A DNA stretch of 31,344 nt from CAKSQF01 sp051868045. GTDB lineage: Bacteria; Bacillota; Clostridia; Oscillospirales; CAG-272. The position numbers and the translations under genes are program-made. The notes beneath the pieces were generated by a model. It did no database searches. It was not told where the DNA came from and saw only the letters and a program-made list of their open reading frames with translations. Positions 1 to 6,189 of this stretch are shown piece by piece. Each line of letters begins with the position of its first letter. Positions within the stretch are counted from its first letter, which is position 1. The stretch spans positions 1-31,344 of the forward strand of contig JBJDZN010000040.1 of assembly GCA_051868045.1 (NCBI GenBank). Reading direction: 5' to 3'.

Positions 1-659
1 GTGCCGGTATATCCGCCATCTACGGCATACTGGTATGCGGATTTGCCGGCAGTACCATCCGCACCTTTGAGGTCTGCCAATGCTGCCAGATTGCTCCACT
101 CCTGCTCTCCGACATACCGCCACTGTATATAGGTACCGTCGTTTCGGAGTTCGATTTCACGGGCTGATTCTGAACCCGACCCCGTCCCGGCGATTGTGAC
201 TCTTGCAAGCTCGGTTGCTCCGGACAGCAGTCGCAGGATGTTGTTATCATATTCCAGACTGTCGGCTTTCCCGCCAAGCCGTTCCAGCAGTTGTGCGTAC
301 ACATCGGGAGTGGGCGGGAGCGGCGTCTGCCCCTCGGTATAACCCGACTCATGCACCACCACCTCGACCCTGTTGCTCGTGATCCGATCGCCGCCGTATA
401 CGCTCACATATTTGCGCCCCGCCGTCTTCAGCCATTCCCACGGGACATCGCAGGCATCGTTATCCAGCAATACCTCGTAGCATTCTCCTGCACAGCCGCC
501 TGCACAGCCGCCGAATATGGCGGTTTTGGCAACTCCCGACCAATCGTCGGAGAACGCAAATTCCGCCCGCAGGTAATTCTTGCTGTCGGCAACCACCCAA
601 AATGCGTCCGTCCGACGGATCCGTTGATTGCCTATTTCAAAGTGTAATATTGGTTCCAT
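1..659 (-). CDS. Phage tail fibre / baseplate-type protein, 3' end outside the window
   Basis: At least 219 residues are visible and the reading frame is still open at the window edge, so the C-terminus is missing. The start at 659 follows an AAGGAGG ribosome binding site. The N-terminal ~100 residues read as a compact beta-rich domain (start MEPILHFEIGNQRIRR), including a GGCAGGCAGEC stretch and ending near HESGYTEGQTPLPPTPDVYAQLLERLG, a linker typical of Firmicute phage tail tips. The visible end (GKSAYQYAVDGGYTGT) is a signature that recurs in tail fibre and host-specificity proteins of Clostridia phages, usually before collagen-like or receptor-binding repeats. Function is inferred from these resemblances and from its place last in the visible leftward tail module. 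It could equally be called a BppU-like or collar protein. Confidence 0.72.
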   Translation of the reverse strand, partial: MEPILHFEIGNQRIRRTDAFWVVADSKNYLRAEFAFSDDWSGVAKTAIFGGCAGGCAGECYEVLLDNDACDVPWEWLKTAGRKYVSVYGGDRITSNRVEVVVHESGYTEGQTPLPPTPDVYAQLLERLGGKADSLEYDNNILRLLSGATELARVTIAGTGSGSESAREIELRNDGTYIQWRYVGEQEWSNLAALADLKGADGTAGKSAYQYAVDGGYTG

Positions 660-704
660 TTTTTCCTCCTTCTTGTAATGTCGGTACCCAAAGCCGTCAA
701 CGGG

Positions 705-1175
705 TTATTCGACTTCTTCCCATCCGTAGATGCCCGGCTCCCAAATATTGGCGTCTACGGTCGAGACCCAACGTCGGCTGTTGTGGGAAACCTTGTCCCC
801 TGTATTGTAGGCATCGTGCGCTCCGATGGGCTGTGACCATTCCGGGAACTCGACTGTCGGGTCTCCGATCTTGACCCACAGAGCGGGAGTTTTGTCGGGA
901 GTCCAATCGCTCTGCGAGAGGTGTTCCTGAATACATTTGAAGAGTTCCCCGTTGTACCGACGAAGTGCGCCTGCGGGATAAGGAATATCGCTTCCCCAGG
1001 GGGAGAAGCTGTCGCTATGCTCCGCAGCTGTAACCTCGTCAATCGAGCCGTTCTCGGCAAGAGTGACAAAGGCAATCGTGGAAGCCGACTCGATCCTTTC
1101 CTGTTTGGCTTGCAGAGCTTCGCATCTCCTGCGTTCTCTCAACATTTGCTGTTTGTCTGATAGGAACTTGAACAT
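705..1175 (-). CDS. Phage tail-associated carbohydrate-binding protein with two CBM5/12-like modules
   Basis: 156 residues. The start at 1175 follows GGAGGTAAAG; a longer frame reaching upstream to 1415 overlaps the previous gene and has no ribosome binding site. Residues 1-50 are a charged coiled-coil-like lead (MFKFLSDKQQMLRERRR). Two aromatic-rich modules follow: residues about 56-103 (PYPAGALRRYNGELFKC...ALWVKI) and 110-156 (AYNTGDKVSHNSRRWVS...IWEPGIYGWEEV). Both have the W/Y pattern of family 5/12 chitin-binding-like domains, which are common at the tips of Clostridia phage tails where they bind cell-wall or surface sugars. It lies 34 bp after the DUF6273 gene and 45 bp before the tail fibre gene, in the same transcription unit. 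A role in host-surface recognition is an inference. Confidence 0.78.
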   Translation of the reverse strand: MFKFLSDKQQMLRERRRCEALQAKQERIESASTIAFVTLAENGSIDEVTAAEHSDSFSPWGSDIPYPAGALRRYNGELFKCIQEHLSQSDWTPDKTPALWVKIGDPTVEFPEWSQPIGAHDAYNTGDKVSHNSRRWVSTVDANIWEPGIYGWEEVE

Positions 1176-1209
1176 TTTTTCTTTACCTCCATTATTTTTC
1201 CTTGGATTT

Positions 1210-2619
1210 TTAAACGATACAACAAGCCGGGGCGATTCCGTAACCGACGTATGCACAGCCGTAGGCGTTGACCGCACCTGCGGAATCCACACAATGCACA
1301 TATCTCGAGTCATCGGTGCTTGAGTAGCCGGTGCTGGGAGACCGAAGCCACCAATACACCGCCACACCGTTCCTGTATTTGCTGCGGTTGGTGTCTGCAC
1401 CCGTTCCCGCCGCACTCAGTTCGGAATTCTCGGAGTAATAGGGATAAGCCTCCTCGCCGACCCCGTTCTCCTTGCCGCCGTAGACTTCCGAGCGGGACAG
1501 CATGAAAAACCTCTCCGCAGTGGTCTCACTGCCGTCCGAGGTCGTGTCGGTGATTTTATCCACCTCTCCGATAACGGCAAGGAAATCTTCGTCCATCCCG
1601 TTCAGGAAACCCGACGTGCCTGCCACCCAAGTGGGAGGTCGATCAAACTTATTCTGAGGCGTCCATACGCTTCCGGCTGCGCCGTTGCTGTTAAGGTATT
1701 GCCGGATGGCGGACTGTGCGTAGTTGTTGTTACCGACCAGCGCATACAGCATGGAGTTAAGGTTTCCCCCGACGGTGTTGCTAATCGTGCCGAGACTCAT
1801 GCCGGTTGTCCCCGATGTGATCACAACGGTCTCGATTGCAGTCGTAGCCGTACTGCTTGCGTAGGTCGATACCGTCGTCCCCTCAATAGTGGCGTTATAG
1901 GAAGCAGAAAGGACGAGCTGTCCTCCTGCGGGAACGGGTTTCGTGAGGGTGAACTGATAGATCTTGCCGACCTCGGAAGCGACCCAGGCATGCTGACCCA
2001 CGGCAAAAAGATAGGTCCCCGCCGCCAAGCCCTCTTCGGCATAATAGAACGCTTCCTTCGCATCAAACGGCATACTCTCCATGCAGTCGTGCAACTGCAA
2101 GGTGATACTATGCTTGAGATTTTTATCGGAGGGGATGTCGTGGTCGATACCGATAACATCATACACGAAATAAGTTGCCGTCTCATGCACAACGATTTCA
2201 TCCCCGATAGCGGGGGTGCCGGTCACGGTGATACCGTAGGCGGACAGTTCGACCGCTTCTCCCCGATCCCCGCCATAGTGCCACGCCGCACCGTCCCAGT
2301 AAAACTCGTAGTCCCCGTTGTAGGACGTGCCGATGGCGTGAACGAACGTGTCACGGTCAACGGCGGCGGCGGTGATGCCGACATTTCCCGCAGAGTTGCC
2401 GACCGTGGCGACCGTTGCGGATACCTTACCGCATACGATCTGATCCCCGATGGACAGCACTTTGCTTGCCAAGCCAAGGCGGGTCAGTGTCTGCAAGTCT
2501 TTGAAGCTTGTAACCCCGATACCGCCGTTTCCCGATGCGATAGCCGCAAGCAGGGCGTTTTGGGTGTCCATTTTGTCGGAAAATGTTTCTTCCGAGATTA
2601 AATTCAAAATATTGCTCAT
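1210..2619 (-). CDS. DUF6273-type phage tail protein with lectin-like C-terminus; candidate hypervariable receptor-binding protein
   Basis: 469 residues; start at 2619 after GGAGGACATAAA. Residues 1-60 resemble the short N-terminal segment of phage structural proteins (MSNILNLISEETFSDKMD). The middle is beta-rich, with Thr/Ser/Ala-rich stretches near 250-300. The C-terminal part carries the DUF6273-like pattern: RQYLNS, then FFMLSRSEVYGG, then YWWLRSPSTGYSS, ending with GIAPACCIV. This resembles a C-type-lectin-like fold, as in the variable proteins of diversity-generating retroelements. The last ~40 codons are mostly NNY type (TAC, AGC, GAT, CAT, TGT), as expected if template AAY codons were mutated. 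No reverse transcriptase or template repeat is visible in this window, so diversification is only a hypothesis. It lies between the BppU-like gene and the CBM gene. Confidence 0.75.
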   Translation of the reverse strand: MSNILNLISEETFSDKMDTQNALLAAIASGNGGIGVTSFKDLQTLTRLGLASKVLSIGDQIVCGKVSATVATVGNSAGNVGITAAAVDRDTFVHAIGTSYNGDYEFYWDGAAWHYGGDRGEAVELSAYGITVTGTPAIGDEIVVHETATYFVYDVIGIDHDIPSDKNLKHSITLQLHDCMESMPFDAKEAFYYAEEGLAAGTYLFAVGQHAWVASEVGKIYQFTLTKPVPAGGQLVLSASYNATIEGTTVSTYASSTATTAIETVVITSGTTGMSLGTISNTVGGNLNSMLYALVGNNNYAQSAIRQYLNSNGAAGSVWTPQNKFDRPPTWVAGTSGFLNGMDEDFLAVIGEVDKITDTTSDGSETTAERFFMLSRSEVYGGKENGVGEEAYPYYSENSELSAAGTGADTNRSKYRNGVAVYWWLRSPSTGYSSTDDSRYVHCVDSAGAVNAYGCAYVGYGIAPACCIV

Positions 2620-2636
2620 TTTATGTCCTCCATAGA

Positions 2637-3440
2637 TTAGATTTCCGTGTACTCAAGGACGGGTTTTCCGCCGATGAGTCTGAATTGTGCCAGATACCTG
2701 AGTGCGTTGTCGGTGTCCTTGATGAGGATGCCGTCAATCTCATCCCCCACAGCCTGCGCCGCCGTTTCCGCTCTCTCGGCGGCGGCGTTTGCCATGTTTG
2801 CCGCCGCAGAGGCATCCGCTTTTGCCGTGTTTGCGGCAGCCGCCGCATTGTCGGCGGCGGTTGCGGCGGTGTTTGCATTGCTTGCCGCCGCTTCGGCATC
2901 CCCTTTTGCCGTATTTGCGGCAGTGGCTGCATTGTCGGCGGCGATTGCGGCGGCGTTTGCCACGCTTGCCGCCGCTTCGGCATTCTCGGTTGCTGTCTCA
3001 CAACCGGACTTGGCTTCGCCGCAGTCGGCAATCAGGGTGACGAGCAGATCATAGTTCTCTTCCTCGGATATTTCCCCGGTATAGGCGGCAGACTCCACTT
3101 CCACGTTGAATGAAGTCGATGTCAGCCTCCTTCCCTCTGTGTCAATGATGGAAATGTCGCATACCACCACATCATCCAGTTCCAGCATCCAGCTTGTGAG
3201 CGGAACCGTGACGGTTCCGTCCTCGTTCACCGTGCCGGCAAAGGCTTTTGCCTCCTTGTCCGCTCTGCAGGCATTGATTAAGACGGTCGCATTTTCATCA
3301 ATGCTGATCTTCTTGCCCTCGTTGCAGACCGTCACTTTCAGAAAGCGGGACTGCACGTCGTATTGCTTTGCCACTATCGCCCGGAAGAACACATTCTGTC
3401 GGGCGGTATCAACGGTGATTTCTTTTATTATTTGCACCAT
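2637..3440 (-). CDS. BppU-like phage baseplate protein with alanine-rich stalk
   Basis: 267 residues; start at 3440 after CGGAGGAAAAATAAAA. Residues 1-120 (MVQIIKEITVDTARQN..., ending TSTSFNVEVE) match the N-terminal immunoglobulin-like domain of BppU/DUF2479 baseplate upper proteins, which anchor receptor-binding proteins to the baseplate of siphophages infecting Gram-positive bacteria. Residues about 140-245 are an alanine-rich coiled-coil stalk (AADNAA, AANTAK, AEAAAS repeats) encoded by an 84-bp direct repeat. The C-terminal tail (GILIKDTDNALRYLAQFRLIGGKPVLEYTE) is a common cap of such proteins. The ribosome binding site lies inside the end of the preceding small coiled-coil gene, so the two are probably translated together. 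Confidence 0.82.
   Translation of the reverse strand: MVQIIKEITVDTARQNVFFRAIVAKQYDVQSRFLKVTVCNEGKKISIDENATVLINACRADKEAKAFAGTVNEDGTVTVPLTSWMLELDDVVVCDISIIDTEGRRLTSTSFNVEVESAAYTGEISEEENYDLLVTLIADCGEAKSGCETATENAEAAASVANAAAIAADNAATAANTAKGDAEAAASNANTAATAADNAAAAANTAKADASAAANMANAAAERAETAAQAVGDEIDGILIKDTDNALRYLAQFRLIGGKPVLEYTEI
2812..2979. repeat. Two 84-bp direct repeats in the alanine-rich stalk
   Basis: Units 2812-2895 and 2896-2979 both start GCATCC and end GCCGCCGCTTCG and differ at a few positions. Each codes for 28 residues, i.e. four heptads of the Ala/Asn-rich stalk. Partial units flank both sides. The repeat could expand or contract by slippage and so change stalk length. Confidence 0.85.
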
Positions 3441-3442
3441 TT

Positions 3443-3643
3443 TTATTTTTCCTCCGTTCCTTCGTTTTCTTTGGTTTGATGGAATGCCTCCATTTGTGCC
3501 TGATAGGCTTCTCTTGCCGATCGCATTTCGTGATCGGCACCTTCTCTGACCTGATGCAGAGCTTCGGTCAGGATAGTGTCCGTCCCTGCGACGGCTTTTT
3601 CTGTCCTCAATATTTCCTCCTCTCCCTGTTGCCCAGTCCTCAT
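3443..3643 (-). CDS. Small coiled-coil protein of the tail module
   Basis: 66 residues from ATG at 3643, or 55 from TTG at 3610. The ATG overlaps the TGA stop of the upstream remnant (ATGA); the TTG is preceded by GGAGAGGAGG with 5 nt spacing, so TTG has the better ribosome binding site. The sequence is almost entirely charged and helical (TEALHQVREGADHEMRSA, then AREAYQAQMEAFHQ), and reads as one coiled coil with no membrane segment. It ends 2 bp before the BppU-like gene. I do not recognise a named family; by position it may be a short accessory or linker protein of the baseplate module. Confidence 0.5.
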   Translation of the reverse strand: MRTGQQGEEEILRTEKAVAGTDTILTEALHQVREGADHEMRSAREAYQAQMEAFHQTKENEGTEEK

Positions 3644-4037
3644 CGCATCATCCCGTTTGTCGGCAGAAATTCCTGCAGACAGACCTTTGCAAAACCGCCG
3701 CTCCCGTCTGACGCCTGCAATTGGACGGGGCTTGCTGTCCTACATAGGCGTAATTCAAAAACGTGCGGGATCTGACCCATAAGCTGTGCCTTATTGTCGT
3801 GACGTTCAAGGAATTTCTTCTGATTGGCAAAAACCTCGGCGGCTTCGCCGTTGCCTTGGATGCCGCATTTTTGCAGTGTTCGAGTTCGGCAGCCTTATCC
3901 TCATCCCCGAATGCTTCAAGAGCGGCGATTTTCCGTTCAGGGGGTCCCATCCCCATAACCCTCATCCTGCCGGTGTCGATCTTCACTGCCCTTGTCAACG
4001 GGTTCGGGCAACGGATATTCAGCAGAAATGCCCGCCC
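3640..4037 (-). pseudogene. Frameshifted zinc-ribbon-like phage protein
   Basis: Two sequential frames join into one plausible protein. The first half, open from 4037, reads NIRCPN...AVKIDTGRMRVMGMGPPERK, then AALEAFGDEDKAAELEHCK. After a run of five Ts on the plus strand (3868-3872; A5 on the coding strand), the next frame continues CGIQGNGEAAEVFANQKKF then LERHDNKAQLMGQIPHVFEL, stopping at 3640. Adding one A to the run gives HCKKCGIQGNG, a CxxC pair that would match the earlier CPN segment as a zinc ribbon. No convincing start codon with ribosome binding site was found. It could be a real pseudogene, a homopolymer assembly error, or two overlapping genes. The stop overlaps the start of the next gene. 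Confidence 0.5.
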
Positions 4038-4048
4038 TCATCACGTCC

Positions 4049-4333
4049 TCAAAAGGTACGCTTGATCCCTCTGCCCGATGCCCTCTGCCCGACTCCCGCC
4101 CCATCAATCCCTGCACAGACGCCTTCGACCTTTTCCTCGCCTTTCCGTATTGATGGGTCCCCGTCCCTTCCCTCTCCAAACAGGACCCCTGTCATGAGAA
4201 CCTTGCCCTTGTCGGACTTCCCGCCGCCGTTGACCGACCGGATCTCCCGAACGTGTTTCCGCACCGTGCCGAACCCGCATCCGTACCTCCCCATGATCCC
4301 CTTCACATCCAAATCAATCCGTTCATTCGCCAT
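4049..4333 (-). CDS. Helix-turn-helix phage protein (excisionase/regulator-like)
   Basis: 94 residues; start at 4333 after GGGAGGTAAAAAC. The first ~46 residues (MANERIDLDVKGIMGRYGCG, then TVRKHVREIRSVNGGGK) read as a short winged or plain helix-turn-helix of the kind seen in excisionases and small phage regulators (a 'DIMxRYxCGxxTAYxxIRxIK' style pattern with GKGKVL following). The rest is Gly/Arg/Glu-rich and poorly ordered, so a frameshift after about residue 55 cannot be excluded; another frame stays open from 4179 to 3937. It is the first gene after the DUF739 regulator, 77 bp downstream, with a candidate operator in between. Confidence 0.5.
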   Translation of the reverse strand: MANERIDLDVKGIMGRYGCGFGTVRKHVREIRSVNGGGKSDKGKVLMTGVLFGEGRDGDPSIRKGEEKVEGVCAGIDGAGVGQRASGRGIKRTF

Positions 4334-4403
4334 GTTTTTACCTCCCTGTTATGCTGTTTGTGTTTGACTTTTCCCTATGTCTCAGTTTGCTGTCGTATTT
4401 TTA

Positions 4404-4419
4404 GTACAGTTTACTGTAC
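4404..4419. promoter_or_regulatory. Candidate operator O2 (GTACAG-N4-CTGTAC)
   Basis: The 16-bp palindrome GTACAGTTTACTGTAC has perfect 6-bp arms identical to those of O1 at 4673-4688. It overlaps the stop codon of the DUF739 gene and lies 71 bp upstream of the HTH gene start. No promoter is evident next to it, so a roadblock or looping role with O1 is possible. Confidence 0.6.
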
Positions 4420-4653
4420 CATTGTGGTAAAAAAATAAGAAACAATATCCGACTTCGGGATGTCAAGTGCTTCAATCGCCGCTTCGATATCAGACTGTGT
4501 AAAGTCTACGATGTTATTGAGTTTTTGCGAAACCGTAGACTGCGACAACCCCAATTTATGGGCAAAAGCGGTTTGATTCTTCATCTTTTCAACGATCCTC
4601 CCTTTGAGCTTGGAATAGTCATGCCGCACCCTCGTCTGTCTTCCTTCTTTCAT
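4411..4653 (-). CDS. DUF739 family Cro-like phage regulator
   Basis: 80 residues; start at 4653 after GAGGAGGGAACACC. The upstream extension of the frame to 4875 crosses the promoter and overlaps the divergent repressor, so it is rejected. The pattern HDYSKLKGRIVEK, then TAFAHKLGLSQSTVSQKLNN, then FTQSDIEAAIEALDIP and the YFFTTMVQ end is diagnostic of DUF739 (phage Cro-like DNA-binding proteins). The helix-turn-helix spans about residues 27-47. It is divergent from the S24 repressor, with its own strong promoter carrying a palindrome at the start point. Known members act as Cro-type switches between lysogeny and lytic growth; that role here is inferred from synteny. Confidence 0.88.
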   Translation of the reverse strand: MKEGRQTRVRHDYSKLKGRIVEKMKNQTAFAHKLGLSQSTVSQKLNNIVDFTQSDIEAAIEALDIPKSDIVSYFFTTMVQ

Positions 4654-4672
4654 GGTGTTCCCTCCTCTCTGC

Positions 4673-4688
4673 GTACAGTTTTCTGTAC
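4673..4688. promoter_or_regulatory. Candidate operator O1 (GTACAG-N4-CTGTAC)
   Basis: The palindrome GTACAGTTTTCTGTAC has perfect 6-bp arms with a TTTT centre. It begins 6 bp downstream of the -10 box of the leftward promoter and covers the expected transcription start, so a bound repressor would block that promoter. The same arms recur at 4404-4419. Confidence 0.7.
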
Positions 4689-4693
4689 TTCCT

Positions 4694-4722
4694 AGTGTAG
4701 CACAGATTTCTTCACTTGTCAA
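4694..4722 (-). promoter_or_regulatory. Sigma-A promoter for the DUF739 gene and the leftward tail module
   Basis: On the minus strand, TTGACA (4717-4722), a 17-bp spacer and TACACT (4694-4699). This is near consensus and points into the DUF739 gene. O1 lies over the start point. Confidence 0.85.
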
Positions 4723-4763
4723 GGGGGTTGGTGAAAAAAGTTTAACTTTTTTTGAAACAGCTA

Positions 4764-4791
4764 TTGACATTTCAAAAAAATACGCTATACT
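4764..4791 (+). promoter_or_regulatory. Sigma-A promoter for the S24 repressor
   Basis: TTGACA (4764-4769), 16-bp spacer, TATACT (4786-4791), 24 bp before the repressor start. No copy of the GTACAG palindrome overlaps this promoter. Confidence 0.85.
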
Positions 4792-4815
4792 TAAAGACAG
4801 AGGGGGGTTGAAAAG

Positions 4816-5499
4816 ATGAAAACAACGACAGCCGACAGACTTATGACTTTGATGGAATCGAGAGGGCTTAAGCAATGTGACATTGTTGCGTTATGCAAGC
4901 CCTATTGCGACAAATATGGCGTAACGATCAGTAAAAACAACATCAGTCAATATATAAACGGAAAGACATCTCCGAATTCCGGCAAGCTATCCATACTGGG
5001 AATGGCATTGAATGTCTCCGAAGCATGGCTCATGGGCTATGATGTTCCCATGGAGCGCAACAGCAGTTCTGCCAATGAGAACATCCCATTGCCTTCCAAC
5101 ATTCGCCCGATTGTGAAGAAGCGATTTCCCATGCTGGGCGAGATCGCCTGCGGCAAGCCCATTTACGCCGCAGAAGATCACGAATCCTATATTGACGCAT
5201 CCTCGGGCATTGACGCCGACTTCTGTCTGACCGCCAAGGGGGACAGCATGATCGGGGCACGGATTCATGACGGAGACGTGGTATTTATTAAAAGGATGCC
5301 TATCGTGGAAAACGGGCAGATTGCCGCCGTCATCATCGACGATGAGGCAACGCTCAAGCGGTGGTATTATTACCCCGACAAGCAGAAGCTGATGCTGATC
5401 GCCGAAAACTCCGCCTATGAGCCGCTGGTTTATATGAATGAGGAGCTGAACGGCATCACCTGTCTGGGAAAAGCCGTTTGCTTTATGAGCAATCTGTAA
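4816..5499 (+). CDS. S24/LexA-like phage repressor (CI-type)
   Basis: 227 residues; start at 4816 after GAGGGGGGTTG. Residues about 1-80 are a helix-turn-helix domain (SKNNISQYINGKTSPNSGKL covers the recognition region). Residues about 105-227 are a peptidase S24 domain: cleavage-type site IACG (Cys112-Gly113), catalytic Ser144 in GDSMIGARIHDGD, and general-base Lys181 in ATLKRW. Such repressors keep a prophage silent and cut themselves when stimulated by RecA after DNA damage. Here it stands divergent from a DUF739 gene with palindromic operators in the leftward control region, so it probably represses the leftward tail module. The scissile pair is Cys-Gly rather than Ala-Gly, which is allowed in this family. 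Confidence 0.93.
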   Translation: MKTTTADRLMTLMESRGLKQCDIVALCKPYCDKYGVTISKNNISQYINGKTSPNSGKLSILGMALNVSEAWLMGYDVPMERNSSSANENIPLPSNIRPIVKKRFPMLGEIACGKPIYAAEDHESYIDASSGIDADFCLTAKGDSMIGARIHDGDVVFIKRMPIVENGQIAAVIIDDEATLKRWYYYPDKQKLMLIAENSAYEPLVYMNEELNGITCLGKAVCFMSNL

Positions 5500-5742
5500 T
5501 GCGCAGACGGAAAAACGGATATGAGAAAGCCCGGCAGGGCGACTATCCGACGCCGCTATTGTGAAAAGGGCACCGCAGGAGCCGACAGACCGTCTGACAC
5601 GAGAAAACGAACGGTATCATCCGGAGTCCGAGTTCGGGATTTTGCTGCCGGGATTTAACGGCAAAACCTCAGATTTTCCCCGTCCGGCTCAGATCCGACC
5701 GAACCAAGGGCTTCGGGAACCGTAAAGAAAGGAACATCACCC
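5500..5742. other. Non-coding stretch at the likely element/chromosome junction
   Basis: 243 bp with no convincing gene. A 21-codon frame begins at 5499, overlapping the repressor stop (TAATG), and is too short and Arg-rich to support. No tRNA, attachment repeat or terminator was recognised here. The junction between phage-like and chromosomal DNA probably lies in this segment. Confidence 0.4.
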
Positions 5743-6045
5743 ATGGTAAAACATCTGATTTTATGGCAGCTGAAAAGCGAACTTTCAGACGAGGAGAAAA
5801 TTCGGGTCAAGACCGGCATCAAGGAGGGTCTGGAAGGACTTGCGGGAAAGATTCCCGGACTGCTGGACATCCGGGTTCAGATCGAGTCCCTTCCCTCCTC
5901 CAATGCGGACGTCCTGCTGGACTCCACCTTCACGGATGAAGCATCCCTGAAGGGATACAGCGTGCATCCTGCCCACGTGGAGGTGGCGAACACCAAGGTC
6001 CGCCCCTACACAAAGGTGAGAATGTGTCTGGATTTTGAGCAGTAA
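5743..6045 (+). CDS. Dabb (stress-responsive A/B barrel) domain protein
   Basis: 100 residues, the normal size of a single ferredoxin-like Dabb domain. The start MVKHLILWQLK, a central LDIRV strand and the closing HPAHVEVANTKVRPYT motif are typical of PF07876; the His pair in 'HPAHV' is the usual conserved feature. The start at 5743 follows AAAGAAAGGAACATCACCC. Family members dimerise and include small oxygenases, cyclases and proteins with no known activity, so the substrate cannot be given. It is monocistronic and ends at a shared terminator facing the sulfur operon. Confidence 0.85.
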   Translation: MVKHLILWQLKSELSDEEKIRVKTGIKEGLEGLAGKIPGLLDIRVQIESLPSSNADVLLDSTFTDEASLKGYSVHPAHVEVANTKVRPYTKVRMCLDFEQ

Positions 6046-6103
6046 GACGGCGTCCCAACCCGCCGTTTGCCTCAAGGAAGGACGGCAAACGCACCGAATC
6101 CCC

Positions 6104-6154
6104 AAAAAAACAGAGCCGACCGCACCTTCATAAACGTGCAATCGGCTCTGTTTT
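6104..6154. terminator. Bidirectional rho-independent terminator
   Basis: Stem CAGAGCCGA (6111-6119) / TCGGCTCTG (6142-6150), with an inner GCAC/GTGC pairing, flanked by A7 on one side and T4 on the other. It sits between the convergent Dabb gene and the TtcA-like gene and can serve both. A second hairpin without a T tract lies at 6064-6091 (CGTTTGCC/GGCAAACG). Confidence 0.88.
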
Positions 6155-6189
6155 GCTGATTTTGCCTCCTCTGCCTGCCGCAGAGGACA

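Larger units (their letters stand above)
1..5500. mobile_element. End of a prophage or phage-tail-like element
   Basis: Tail/baseplate-type genes run leftward off the window edge and are preceded by phage-type regulators (DUF739 Cro-like, S24 repressor) in the divergent arrangement of a lysogeny switch. The right limit is set by the end of the S24 repressor; from 5743 the genes are ordinary chromosomal ones. I saw no integrase, no attachment repeat and no head, packaging or replication gene. Tail genes sit directly beside the early regulators, which is not the order of a complete temperate phage. It may be a deleted prophage, a tailocin-like element, or a rearranged end. The boundary between 5500 and 5742 is an estimate. 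Confidence 0.75.

Noticed and set aside
4404..4470. A second leftward promoter next to operator O2.
   Set aside because: A TTGTTT box and possible -10 exist but the spacing (21 bp) is wrong and neither is convincing.
5499..5564. A 21-codon frame overlapping the repressor stop.
   Set aside because: Too short, no ribosome binding site apart from the coupled stop, no recognisable motif.
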